From JBBQWR01 sp038210495 (GTDB lineage: Bacteria > Planctomycetota > Planctomycetia > Pirellulales > DATAWG01), in assembly GCA_038210495.1 (NCBI GenBank), contig JBBQWR010000018.1, positions 33,952-97,951 on the forward strand: a stretch of DNA of 64,000 nt, read 5' to 3'. Positions 1 through 7,975 of the stretch are shown here, one piece after another; position 1 is the stretch's first letter, and each line of letters opens with the position of its first letter. Position numbers and translations under genes: made by a program. Under the pieces are notes generated by a model. It was not told the origin of the DNA and made no database searches. It saw nothing but the letters and a program-made list of their open reading frames with translations.

Positions 1-1
1 A

Positions 2-382
2 GCGATCGAAAAGACGTTTCACGACAACCTGCTGTCGCTGGTTTCCGCGGAACAAGTGAAAGATCATGGCGCCCTGCCCAACAACGCGCCGCTGCATCGC
101 GTGGACAAATTCGTGATGTGGCTGTTGATTATTTGCGGCGGCTGTTTGATTGTCGGATTATTCACGCGTTTGGCGGCTGTCGCCGGCGCCGCGTTTCTGC
201 TGTCGGTTATTTTATCCCAGCCCCCGTGGGTCGCGGACGCGGTTCCCACATACAATCAAGTCGTCGAATGCATTGCGCTGTTGGCGCTTGCGACAACGGC
301 GGTCGGCCGTTGTGCGGGACTCGATTATTTCATTCACTCACTCGTCAGGCCGTGCTGCTCGGCGGAAAGAAAACAGGCATGA
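2..382 (+). CDS. DoxX-like membrane protein, 3' part
   Basis: The frame is open to the left window edge, so the true start lies outside. The visible part has two strongly hydrophobic stretches (around 'MWLLIICGGCLIVGLF' with the following Ala/Leu-rich run, and 'CIALLALATTAVG') with the short Gly/Arg-containing turn typical of the last helices of DoxX/DoxD membrane proteins. DoxX proteins are small four-helix inner-membrane proteins, some linked to quinone or thiol redox. The stop overlaps the start of the next gene by four bases (ATGA), so the two are probably translationally coupled. The DoxX assignment rests on helix pattern only and is moderate. Confidence 0.6.
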   Translation, partial: AIEKTFHDNLLSLVSAEQVKDHGALPNNAPLHRVDKFVMWLLIICGGCLIVGLFTRLAAVAGAAFLLSVILSQPPWVADAVPTYNQVVECIALLALATTAVGRCAGLDYFIHSLVRPCCSAERKQA

Positions 383-2100
383 ACCTTACTCCCGAAGAAC
401 GCCAAATCGGCAAAGATAATTTTCAAGACGCGATCGGCAGCGAGCATACCCGCCGCGACTTTTTAAAGGGCACCCTGGCCGTGACCGTCGCCGGCGCGGG
501 CCTGGGCGCCATGTACTTCGGCTACCAGCAAGGGGGCGCTCCGAAGGAACCGCTTCGCGTGGGCTTTATCGGCGTCGGCGATGAGGGAAACGTGCTCTTG
601 GGCGCGCTCAAGTCGCCCGAGACCCGTAAGTATATCGATGTCGTGGCGATCGCCGACATTCGGCCCTTCGGCGTTCATCGGGCGTTTCACGGCGATTGGT
701 CGTCGGACGACGCTCTCGCCCGCCGGCCGGGTCTGATGTCGATGTATGGCTGGAAAACCGAGGACGAAGCTCGTAAGAATGTGAAGGTTTATACCAACAA
801 CTATATGGAACTGCTCGACGACAAGGACGTCGAGGCCGTGGTGATCGCGCTGCCGCTGCATCTGCACGCCGAGGCCGCCATCAAAGCGATGCGCAAGGGC
901 AAGCACGTGCTCACCGAAAAATTAATGGGCCATACCGTACACGAATGCAAGGAAATGGGCCGCGTCGCCGAGAAGGAGGGCAAGATTCTCGCCGTCGGCC
1001 ATCAGCGCAATTACAGCATCCTGTACGACAACGCCAAGTGGCTGATTCGCAACGGCCTGTTGGGCGACGTGCATCACATTCGGGCTCAGTGGCATCGCAA
1101 CAATTTGCCCGGGCACGATAGCTGGCAGATGCCGATTCCCACGAATCCCGACGATCTGAAGAAGCTTCAGAAGCAGATGAAAGACCTCGACGAACTGGTG
1201 AAGGACACCAAATCGGCCAGCCACGAGAAGGCGGTCAAGAAGCTGGCCCAGCTGCAAAAACAGGTCGAGGATCAAAAGGTGCAAGCCGAGAACTACGGCT
1301 ACCAAGCCATCGAGCTCAACGGTCAGACCAAGCCGCCACTCGAAGAGCTTATTCGCTGGCGATTGTGGAATCGGACGGGCGCCGGCCTGATGGCCGAACT
1401 CGGCTCCCATCAACTCGACGCGGCCGGAATATTGATCGGCGCCGTGCATGAAGCCGCTTCGGGGAGCAAGGAAACTCAACATGCTTTGCCCCTGACGGTC
1501 ACGGCCATCGGCGGCCGGAGCATCTTCCCCGCCGATCGAGATTGCGAAGATCACGTGTACTGCATGTACGAGTTCAAGGCCCCCGGTTACGACAAGGATC
1601 CGAACAAGAAGATCGTTCTCACCTACTCGTCGATCAACGGCAACGGTTTCGGCGATTATGGCGAAGTCGTGATGGGCACCAAGGCCACGCTGGTGCTCGA
1701 AAAAGAGCTCGAAGCGATGCTCTATCACAACTCTTCGACCAGCACGCGAATCAGCGTCGACAAGAAGAAGGGCGAGACCGCGCTCAACACGGCCGAAAGC
1801 GGCGGACACGCCAGCCCGGTCGGCAAGGCGGCGCTCGAGTTGGGCCCGATTAGCCGCGGGTACACCGAGGAACTGGAGCACTGGGCCTGGTGCATCAAGA
1901 ATCCCTCGCCCGAGAACATGCCCCGCTGCAAGCCCGAGGTCGCCCTGGGAGACGCGGTGATCGCGCTGACTAGTAACGCCGTGATTCGCGAAGGCAAAGA
2001 CCCCCGCCGCGAATTCAAGGACGGCTGGTTCAAGATCGACTCGGACGAAACGCCCGAAGGCGAAAAGCCGAATATGGCCCGCGACAATTACAAGGTGTAA
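379..2100 (+). CDS. Tat-exported Gfo/Idh/MocA family oxidoreductase
   Basis: 573 residues, taking the ATG that overlaps the upstream stop (ATGA). The N-terminus has a twin-arginine motif 'RRDFLKG' followed by a hydrophobic Ala/Gly segment, so export in folded form with cofactor is likely. A Rossmann fold follows ('VGFIGVGDEGNVL'), then the 'EKLMGHTVHE' segment, which matches the family's EKP region with Leu in place of Pro. Such secreted NAD(P)-dependent oxidoreductases acting on sugars or polyols are very common in Planctomycetota. An unusual Lys/Gln/Glu-rich stretch of about 55 residues (near residues 255-310, 'KKLQKQMKDLDELVKDTK') looks like a coiled-coil insertion within the C-terminal domain. 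Substrate unknown. Confidence 0.85.
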   Translation: MNLTPEERQIGKDNFQDAIGSEHTRRDFLKGTLAVTVAGAGLGAMYFGYQQGGAPKEPLRVGFIGVGDEGNVLLGALKSPETRKYIDVVAIADIRPFGVHRAFHGDWSSDDALARRPGLMSMYGWKTEDEARKNVKVYTNNYMELLDDKDVEAVVIALPLHLHAEAAIKAMRKGKHVLTEKLMGHTVHECKEMGRVAEKEGKILAVGHQRNYSILYDNAKWLIRNGLLGDVHHIRAQWHRNNLPGHDSWQMPIPTNPDDLKKLQKQMKDLDELVKDTKSASHEKAVKKLAQLQKQVEDQKVQAENYGYQAIELNGQTKPPLEELIRWRLWNRTGAGLMAELGSHQLDAAGILIGAVHEAASGSKETQHALPLTVTAIGGRSIFPADRDCEDHVYCMYEFKAPGYDKDPNKKIVLTYSSINGNGFGDYGEVVMGTKATLVLEKELEAMLYHNSSTSTRISVDKKKGETALNTAESGGHASPVGKAALELGPISRGYTEELEHWAWCIKNPSPENMPRCKPEVALGDAVIALTSNAVIREGKDPRREFKDGWFKIDSDETPEGEKPNMARDNYKV

Positions 2101-2135
2101 TGGTCATGCGTAATGGCCAGGCGTGATTCGACTGG

Positions 2136-3188
2136 CTATCCTCGCCGCCGGCGCTGTGTTAGCTGGTCGATTGACACGGCGGCGATGATGATGGCGCCGA
2201 TGATGATCTTCTGGATCGGGTCGCTGACGCCGACGTAGACGCAGCCGCTACGCAGCGTGGTCATCGTGAGCGCGCCGATAATTGAGCCCAACAGGCTGCC
2301 CCGGCCGCCGCTGAGGCTGCCGCCGCCGATGACCACCGCCGCGATGATGTCCAATTCCAGGCCCAGTCCGGCGCCCGGATCGCCTTGGCTATTCAAGTCG
2401 CTAAAGCTGTAAATGCCGGCCATCGCCATGAACAGCCCGCCGATCGCATAGACGATGACCTTGGTTCGCGGCACGCTCACGCCGCACAGCCGGGCGGTCG
2501 CTTCATTGGAGCCGATCGCATATACATGCCGGCCGAAGATCGTGTAACGCATCACCAGCGACGCGATCGCGGCCAGCAGCACCACGAGCCAGGCCCCTGT
2601 CGCCATGAGCCGATAACTGCCGACCGGGGGCGTATCGAGCAGCGAAGCAATCCACGAGGGGGAATGCTCGACCGTGATTTTCTGCTGCCGGGCCAACTGC
2701 TCGGCCAAGCCACGGAAAACGAGCATGTTGCCGAGCGTCACGATGAAGGGCACGAGGCGAAGCCCGGTTACGAGCAAGCCGTTCAGGACGCCGGCCGCGC
2801 AACCCAGCAGGAGCGTGACCAGCACGGCCATCCCCGGCGACATTCCGTCGGCCAAGGTTTTCGCCAGCGCCACCGACGCCAGCGCCAAGATGGCTCCGGC
2901 CGAGAGATCGATTCCTCCACTAATGATGATGACCGTCATGCCGAGCGCGCCCATGCCGACGATGGCCGTCTGCTTGGCGATCGTCGCCATTCGCGGCGAC
3001 GATAGAAACGGCGAGTCAGGCCGCTGCACTTGTCCATAGAGCCAAAACGTGGCCACGACGACGAACAACACGACGAACGGCTGAATAGCCGACCAGACGG
3101 CCAGCGCCGGATGTGTCGCGACCGGTCCGGGCGTCGGCGCGGGCGACGAATCCGAGCCACCAGTCGAGGGTGGAAAGGCGGCCGTCAT
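2136..3188 (-). CDS. Sugar ABC transporter permease (RbsC family)
   Basis: 350 residues, about eight to ten membrane helices. The segments 'IIISGGIDLSAGAILALAS' and 'AVVIGGGSLSGGRGSLLGS' are hallmarks of RbsC/BPD_transp_2 permeases. The chosen ATG overlaps the stop of the ATPase gene by four bases (ATGA), which argues against the longer frame starting 75 bases upstream. It is the last gene of a binding protein - ATPase - permease operon. The permease homodimer would pass a monosaccharide captured by the binding protein. Ribose, xylose, inositol or another sugar cannot be told from sequence alone. Confidence 0.88.
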   Translation of the reverse strand: MTAAFPPSTGGSDSSPAPTPGPVATHPALAVWSAIQPFVVLFVVVATFWLYGQVQRPDSPFLSSPRMATIAKQTAIVGMGALGMTVIIISGGIDLSAGAILALASVALAKTLADGMSPGMAVLVTLLLGCAAGVLNGLLVTGLRLVPFIVTLGNMLVFRGLAEQLARQQKITVEHSPSWIASLLDTPPVGSYRLMATGAWLVVLLAAIASLVMRYTIFGRHVYAIGSNEATARLCGVSVPRTKVIVYAIGGLFMAMAGIYSFSDLNSQGDPGAGLGLELDIIAAVVIGGGSLSGGRGSLLGSIIGALTMTTLRSGCVYVGVSDPIQKIIIGAIIIAAVSIDQLTQRRRRG

Positions 3189-4702
3189 GGGACCTTGGTC
3201 CGGTGAGGATTTTCGTTCGCCGCGGCGCCCGTCGCCACATGCATGATTCGCTCTTCCGTCCAATCGGACGCATTACGGATTTCACGCAATCGGCCCCGGC
3301 ACATTACGCCGATACGATCGCAAACATTCATGAGCTCGGGCAAATACGAACTCACGAAGACAATCGTTTTTCCTTCCGCGGCCAGGGCTCCAATCAGACG
3401 ATAGATTTGAGCTTTGGCGCCGATATCGATGCCTCGCGTCGGCTCGTCCAACAGCAGCAGGTCGGCCTGTTGATGCAGCAGCCGAGCGATGGCGATCTTT
3501 TGTTGATTGCCACCCGACAGTTCGCCGATCGTCTGTTCCGGACCGGCGGCCTTACACTCCATCCGCGCCATCCACTCGGCGACGGCCGCTCGGCGCTTTG
3601 GAAGGCGAAGCAACCCCAGCCGGCTATAAGGTCCCAGATTCGTCAGCGTGAGATTGTCGGCGATCGACAGGCCCAGCGCGAGCCCTTCCTCTTTGCGATC
3701 CTCGCTGACGAAGCCGACGCCCCGCGCGATACTAGCCCGAGGACTGTGGCCGGCAGGACCGACCCGCACGACGTGCACCCGTCCGCTGCGCACCGCGTTG
3801 AGACCGTAAATGGCGCGCACCAACTCGCTGCGACCGGCGCCGACTAGCCCGGCCAGGCCAAAAATCTCGCCGCGGCGGACGGTGAGATCGACTCCCTTTG
3901 GCAAATCCGCGCCCGACAGGGCGGTGAGTTCCAACAATGGACCCCCGGCCTCGTGCGGCGCATGCGGAAACAACTCGGTGATTTCGCGACCGACCATGGC
4001 GCGGGCCAAGTCGGCGCTGGTCGCATCGGTTAACTGGCCCTCGGCGACCCGGCGTCCATCGCGGAGCACGGTATACACATCGGCGATCTTGGCCACTTCC
4101 TCCAAGAAATGGCTGATGTAAACGATCCCCAGGCCCGTGGATCGGAGATCGCGCATCACGGCGAACAGCCGAGCGGTGTCGGTTTCAGTCAGCGAACTGG
4201 TGGGCTCGTCGAACACGAGAATCCGGGCTTGCGAGGCGAGCGCCCTGGCGATTTCGACAAGCTGCTGTTTGGCGATGGGCAACTGGCCAACCGGCGCGTC
4301 GAGCGAGATGTCCGACTGCGACAGTCGAGCGAGCGCGTCTCGGGCAACGCGGCGATTATCGCGTCCGCGAAGCCAGCCTGCATGGCGGCGCTCCTGCCCG
4401 AGCATGATATTGGCCTCGACCGACAGGTGCGGGGCGAGGTTCAATTCTTGATAAATCATCGCCACGCCGGCGCGCAGCGCGTCGACCGCCTGGCGTGGGG
4501 CGAACGGCTTGCCATCGACGGCCATCTGGCCTGAATCCGGACGGTGAACGCCGGCCAAGATTTTCATGAGCGTCGACTTGCCGGCGCCGTTCTCGCCGAT
4601 CAGCGCCCGGATTTGTCCTCGCTCGACGGAAAATGACACCCCGCTCAGCGCGCGAGTGGCGCCAAAAGACTTCGTCACCTCCGACATGGACAAGAGCGGC
4701 AT
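3185..4702 (-). CDS. Sugar ABC transporter ATP-binding protein (RbsA family, two NBDs)
   Basis: 505 residues with two fused ATPase domains, as in RbsA/XylG/MglA. Domain 1 has Walker A 'GENGAGKSTL', and 'ILVFDEPTSSL' as Walker B. Domain 2 has the degenerate Walker A-like 'GLVGAGRSELVRAI', signature 'LSGGNQQK' and Walker B 'LLLLDEPTRGID'. This asymmetry is normal for the family. The start is uncertain: ATG at 4702 (used) or 4687, with no good ribosome binding site; a longer frame reaches 4795 but runs through an intergenic repeat. It overlaps the permease start by four bases. Confidence 0.88.
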   Translation of the reverse strand: MPLLSMSEVTKSFGATRALSGVSFSVERGQIRALIGENGAGKSTLMKILAGVHRPDSGQMAVDGKPFAPRQAVDALRAGVAMIYQELNLAPHLSVEANIMLGQERRHAGWLRGRDNRRVARDALARLSQSDISLDAPVGQLPIAKQQLVEIARALASQARILVFDEPTSSLTETDTARLFAVMRDLRSTGLGIVYISHFLEEVAKIADVYTVLRDGRRVAEGQLTDATSADLARAMVGREITELFPHAPHEAGGPLLELTALSGADLPKGVDLTVRRGEIFGLAGLVGAGRSELVRAIYGLNAVRSGRVHVVRVGPAGHSPRASIARGVGFVSEDRKEEGLALGLSIADNLTLTNLGPYSRLGLLRLPKRRAAVAEWMARMECKAAGPEQTIGELSGGNQQKIAIARLLHQQADLLLLDEPTRGIDIGAKAQIYRLIGALAAEGKTIVFVSSYLPELMNVCDRIGVMCRGRLREIRNASDWTEERIMHVATGAAANENPHRTKVP

Positions 4703-4775
4703 AAGGAGGAATGACGAATGACGAAATATCCAATATTTAATCGATGGCGAAGTACGAATGACGAGGGGATCGAAC
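4703..4775. repeat. Intergenic repeat with GAATGACGAAT-type units
   Basis: A stretch between the ATPase and binding-protein genes repeats the words 'GAATGACGAATGACGAA' and 'AGTACGAATGACGAG' around an AT-rich core ('ATATCCAATATTTAATCG'). It is richer in A/T than its surroundings and carries no gene. I recall similar words from planctomycete intergenic regions, but that memory is not a search result. Confidence 0.5.
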
Positions 4776-4843
4776 AGGCGCCGGGCGTCACTCAACCGTT
4801 TCCGGCAATTCTTCGTAGAACCTTGCGAGTTCCGATTGGCGGT

Positions 4844-5875
4844 TCAATTTTTCTTCAGCGGATGCAGAAGGCTATCGATTTCCGGCTCGCGATAATTCTC
4901 GCTGGTAGCCAGGGCCTCCGGCACTTCAATTTTCTCCGGCGGGGTCTTGCCGCGGAGCTTTTCGACGACGACGCGGACCGCGTCGTAGCCCATCTGAAAC
5001 GGGTTTTGCAACACGACGGCTTGCAGGTGCCCGGATTTTAGTCCGCGGATGAGATTGTCGCTCGAATCGAAGCCGACGAATTTCACTTTGCCGGCGAGAC
5101 CGCGCCGGTCTCTCTCTAGAGCGGTGAGCATTCCCGAGGTTGTCGATTCGTTGGGGCAAAAGATGCCATCGACTCTGTCTCCCATGTTGAGCAGCAGTTG
5201 CTCGCCGAGCGCCACCGCCTTGGCCTCGTCGGCGCCGCTGTGTTGATCCGACGAGATGAGCTCGATGCCTCGATACTTCTCGATGGCTTTCAAGAACCCA
5301 TCTTCCCGAGCTTCCGTGCTGGCCGAATTGATTTGATATCGCATCAAAATAACCTTACCTTTGCCGCCGAGCAGCGTCTTGGCGAGATATTCGCCCGCCC
5401 GTTCACCCCCGCGCTCGTTGTTGGTGGCGACGAAGCTGGTGATCCCGCTGCTGTCCTTGAGACCCGAGTCGAAGATCACGACCGGTATCTTTTGGCCGAC
5501 CGCTTGCTGGACCGGTTTGCCCAGCGCCACGGCATCGAGCGGGGCGAGGCAGATCCCATCGTATCCCTCGACCAGAAAATTCTCGACGATCTTGATCTGC
5601 TCCGAGGTGTCCCCTTCGCCGGTCGGACCTTTGAAGGCGACCTCGACGCCGAATTCCTTCTCGGCCTTGCGGGCGCCGGCCTCGACCGACTTCCAGAATT
5701 CGTGGCCCGTTCCCTTGGGAATCACCGCGATCCGCAGCTTCTTAGGGCCGCTGGACGAAGGATTGCACCCGGCCAACCCGGCGAAAATGGCCAGCGAAAG
5801 GACCGCAATTGCCAGAAGTAGATAGTGTCCCTGGGGCGCAACGAACCGCCGCCCCCGCACGATTGCCTGTGTCAC
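4844..5875 (-). CDS. Sugar ABC transporter substrate-binding lipoprotein (RbsB family)
   Basis: 343 residues. Residues 1-37 form a signal peptide with a hydrophobic core ending in lipobox 'LAGC', so the mature protein should be a periplasmic lipoprotein. The rest is a type I periplasmic binding fold: 'RIAVIPKGTGHEFWKSVEAG' start, 'DGICLAPLDAVAL', 'IPVVIFDSG', and a C-terminal 'VGFDSSDNLIRGLKSG' with 'QNPFQMGYDAV', all typical of Peripla_BP_4. First gene of the transporter operon, 141 bases ahead of the ATPase gene. Ligand not predictable beyond a sugar or sugar-like solute. Confidence 0.88.
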   Translation of the reverse strand: MTQAIVRGRRFVAPQGHYLLLAIAVLSLAIFAGLAGCNPSSSGPKKLRIAVIPKGTGHEFWKSVEAGARKAEKEFGVEVAFKGPTGEGDTSEQIKIVENFLVEGYDGICLAPLDAVALGKPVQQAVGQKIPVVIFDSGLKDSSGITSFVATNNERGGERAGEYLAKTLLGGKGKVILMRYQINSASTEAREDGFLKAIEKYRGIELISSDQHSGADEAKAVALGEQLLLNMGDRVDGIFCPNESTTSGMLTALERDRRGLAGKVKFVGFDSSDNLIRGLKSGHLQAVVLQNPFQMGYDAVRVVVEKLRGKTPPEKIEVPEALATSENYREPEIDSLLHPLKKN

Positions 5876-5951
5876 TCGAATGATCCCAAAATGAATTGCG
5901 ATGAGACCGCCGACCGAATCGGGCCGCGAATACCGAATGGTACTCCGGCGA

Positions 5952-6695
5952 TCACTTCATCGCAATCGTTCGGGCCAGCGGTTTAAGGACTTGATCGATC
6001 ACATAAGTATCGACCACATCGCGGCAGACTTGCGTCAGATTTTCCAGGGCCTGAACGAACGTCGTGTCAGGTTCCAGGCTGCCGTACTGGCGAGCGGTGA
6101 CGTAGACGCTCAATTGATCCTCGGTGTATTCGCCCGTGCGAACTTGGAACGCATTGGTTCGGGTCTCGATGCTCAACCGGACCTGCGTGCGGCAATTTTC
6201 GTCGAGGGCCAGCGTAATGGACGGCTCGTAGTTGATCACCGTCGCCCCCGGCATGTCGATCACTCGGTCCATGGCGGGGTTGATTCCCAGGGCCTCGGCG
6301 ACGAGCTGGTTGTGATTGCCGCGATAAGTGAAATCGAAGCCGAACAACAGATCGAGCGCTTCGCAGTCCAGCGGACTCACCGACAACAGATACGGCGCCA
6401 ACTCCAGCACGAGCTTATGCTGGTCGATGGCCGAATCGACCGAGCCGGGATTCACTTGGCCCGAGCAAACGCGGCGATTTTCGACGGTGGCCCAGCGGTA
6501 GTGGCCTTGCTCTTTGTCCTCTTCCAGCACGAAATCCCGCCGGTCGCGGCAATAGAACTTCCGCATGCTGGGGTATTTTTTCTGAATCCGCTCGAAGAAA
6601 TGGAGGACCGTTTCCCGGCTGCTGGGAAGCTCCATCTCCGTCGCCAGATTCATATTGATATAGAAATCGTCGCTGACCGAGCTATACGGGTTCAT
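5952..6695 (-). CDS. Conserved protein of unknown function
   Basis: 247 residues from the ATG at 6695, which has GGAG about 11 bases upstream; the longer frame to 6782 adds a Cys/His-rich stretch with no support. Soluble, no signal peptide or membrane segment. It opens 'MNPYSSVSDDFYINMNLATE' and has 'FYCRDRRDFVLEEDKEQGHYRW' and many acidic and aromatic residues. The mid part ('LDLLFGFDFTYRGNHNQL') resembles a type of uncharacterised protein I associate with planctomycetes. It lies 76 bases upstream of the binding-protein gene on the same strand and could be co-transcribed. No function proposed. The opposite-strand frame over it is Arg/His-rich and judged a shadow. Confidence 0.7.
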   Translation of the reverse strand: MNPYSSVSDDFYINMNLATEMELPSSRETVLHFFERIQKKYPSMRKFYCRDRRDFVLEEDKEQGHYRWATVENRRVCSGQVNPGSVDSAIDQHKLVLELAPYLLSVSPLDCEALDLLFGFDFTYRGNHNQLVAEALGINPAMDRVIDMPGATVINYEPSITLALDENCRTQVRLSIETRTNAFQVRTGEYTEDQLSVYVTARQYGSLEPDTTFVQALENLTQVCRDVVDTYVIDQVLKPLARTIAMK

Positions 6696-7313
6696 GGTGG
6701 GGGCGTCTCCTGGCCAGATGGCAGTTTCAAACCCGTGGCCACAGGCTATGCGAATCAAACAAAATGGGCAAAACTCCGGCAACGGTTTTATTGACCGCCA
6801 GCCTCTAGCGAGACCGCCGGCGACCGACTCGGCTCAACGCCGACGCCCAAATGGTTTGGCCAGTATTCAACGTGGACAGAAGACTCCAGTATAAAATGCG
6901 CAAGTCATAAGTGTCAAAGGCGAGTTGGACGCCGGATAGCGGTGAGAGTCCGATCTATAGCGGCGGCATCCTGCCGTGCCGCCGGCTGCCAGAGGCGGCC
7001 GGCCGAATAATCGCTCCCACCCCCCTTACCTCCCTACCTGTCCGGCGCGGGAGAATGCCGCGGCGAGGGGCCGGCCACGTAGGATCCTCTCTTCTGACCT
7101 AGAATTAGGTGGGCAATTTTGCAAGAATCCCGCCCACGAGATTTTTTGCCGGACGCAGGTCGAGCCGACCGGGAGCGAACGACGGAAAAAACTAATTTTC
7201 TCCCGAAAATTGTTGCGCCGGTTTTCGAAGTTCTTGGTATAAGAACAGTAGCGAAGCCATCGTTCGCTAGGGGCGCCGGGACCGGTTGGCCTTCATTTTC
7301 TCCACTCGAACGT
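6696..7313. other. Intergenic region, no clear gene
   Basis: About 620 bases with no convincing coding frame. It contains a GC-rich hairpin-prone stretch near 6959-7000 that includes 'GGCATCCTGCCGTG', a word related to the dispersed repeat described at 7558 and 7683, and 'TATAAG' at 7237-7242, a possible -10 element ahead of the small frame at 7314. Confidence 0.45.
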
Positions 7314-7505
7314 ATGACGTACCCGCGCTGCACGATCCAACGGCGAGCTGACGGCGTATTGCTCGTCCGCATTCATTCTCGCGATGCCGGCCCGGCCACG
7401 CTGCCCGACGCCGTCTTCTCATTTCGCAACGGCGATCCGCAATACGAGCGTTGGCAAAGCGAGCTCCAATCTCAGGAGCAGACCTCGCAGCCCGTGGCTC
7501 ACTAG
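7314..7505 (+). CDS. Possible small protein, unknown
   Basis: 63 residues starting at an ATG ('MTYPRCTIQRRADGVLLVRI'). The sequence alternates like a short beta-rich domain followed by a polar tail ('YERWQSELQSQEQTSQPVAH'). The frame extends upstream to 7119, but the extension is Arg-rich and lies in noncoding-looking sequence. 'TATAAG' at 7237-7242 could serve as -10 element. No ribosome binding site is obvious and no family is recognised, so this may be a chance frame. Confidence 0.35.
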   Translation: MTYPRCTIQRRADGVLLVRIHSRDAGPATLPDAVFSFRNGDPQYERWQSELQSQEQTSQPVAH

Positions 7506-7557
7506 GCTCTCCGCGATGAATTTCGAATGCCGTAACGGCCAAGCCAAAGGCTCGGCC

Positions 7558-7587
7558 ACATAGCCGCGGCATCCTGCTGCGTAGTAC
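7558..7587 (-). repeat. Dispersed repeat family A, left arm of inverted pair
   Basis: This 30-base arm is the reverse complement, with one mismatch, of 7683-7712. The shared core read on the other arm is 'GCAGGATGCCGCGGCTATGT'. The same core occurs at 18646, 34279 and, slightly changed, in the pair at 37917/37993. The spacer is 95 bases and could form a large stem-loop. Confidence 0.75.
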
Positions 7588-7682
7588 CGAGCGGCTACCG
7601 CAGAGTTGAGGTCTCGCCGTGGCCGACCTCAAATCCTCACGATCGTCGTCCATTGGGCAGCGACCACTCACGGGCCATCCAT

Positions 7683-7730
7683 GTACTGCGCAGCAGGATG
7701 CCGCGGCTATGTGTCGCCGCTTCCCGGCTC
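7683..7730 (+). repeat. Dispersed repeat family A, right arm and extended direct repeat
   Basis: Bases 7683-7712 pair with 7558-7587. In addition 7685-7730 matches 18646-18691 over 46 bases with two mismatches, so the duplicated unit is longer than the palindromic core and includes 'GTGTCGCCGCTTC'. Confidence 0.75.
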
Positions 7731-7975
7731 CCGGCCCGCCACTCGTCGCCTCCCCGCGAGCCGTTTTCACCCCCCGTTTGTTTATATCGACGGCCATGTC
7801 ATGCAAAGTGCGACTTGCGCGTATTGTCGTTCGGCCTTTCACCATCGTTCAGTCGTCTTTATGATTCATGCCGTGGCGCCGGCAGGCGTCGAGGGCGGGA
7901 TGCCCGCGGTCTGTCGGGCGTGGGCAATCTCTATCCTCAGATGCGTCGCCGGACGCAGGCCGACTGTTCGCTGCC

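Larger units (their letters stand above)
7506..7975. other. Intergenic region with inverted repeat pair
   Basis: No credible gene. The region is dominated by the inverted repeat pair at 7558-7587 and 7683-7712. Frames on both strands across it are Arg/Pro/Ser-rich and run through the repeats. Confidence 0.5.

Noticed and set aside
118..378. N-terminal extension of the Gfo/Idh frame
   Set aside because: It overlaps the DoxX-like gene in another frame and precedes a proper Tat signal; ATG 379 overlaps the DoxX stop.
922..1881. 319-residue minus-strand frame
   Set aside because: It is antisense to the clear Gfo/Idh gene and has no motif.
2385..3005. 206-residue plus-strand frame
   Set aside because: Antisense to the ABC permease; Arg/His/Gln-rich.
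5901..6794. 297-residue plus-strand frame
   Set aside because: Antisense to the unknown conserved protein; Arg/His/Val-rich, and the minus-strand protein has a ribosome binding site and a natural composition.
7267..7845. 192-residue minus-strand frame
   Set aside because: Runs through dispersed repeats, Arg/Ala/Ser-rich, no start signal.
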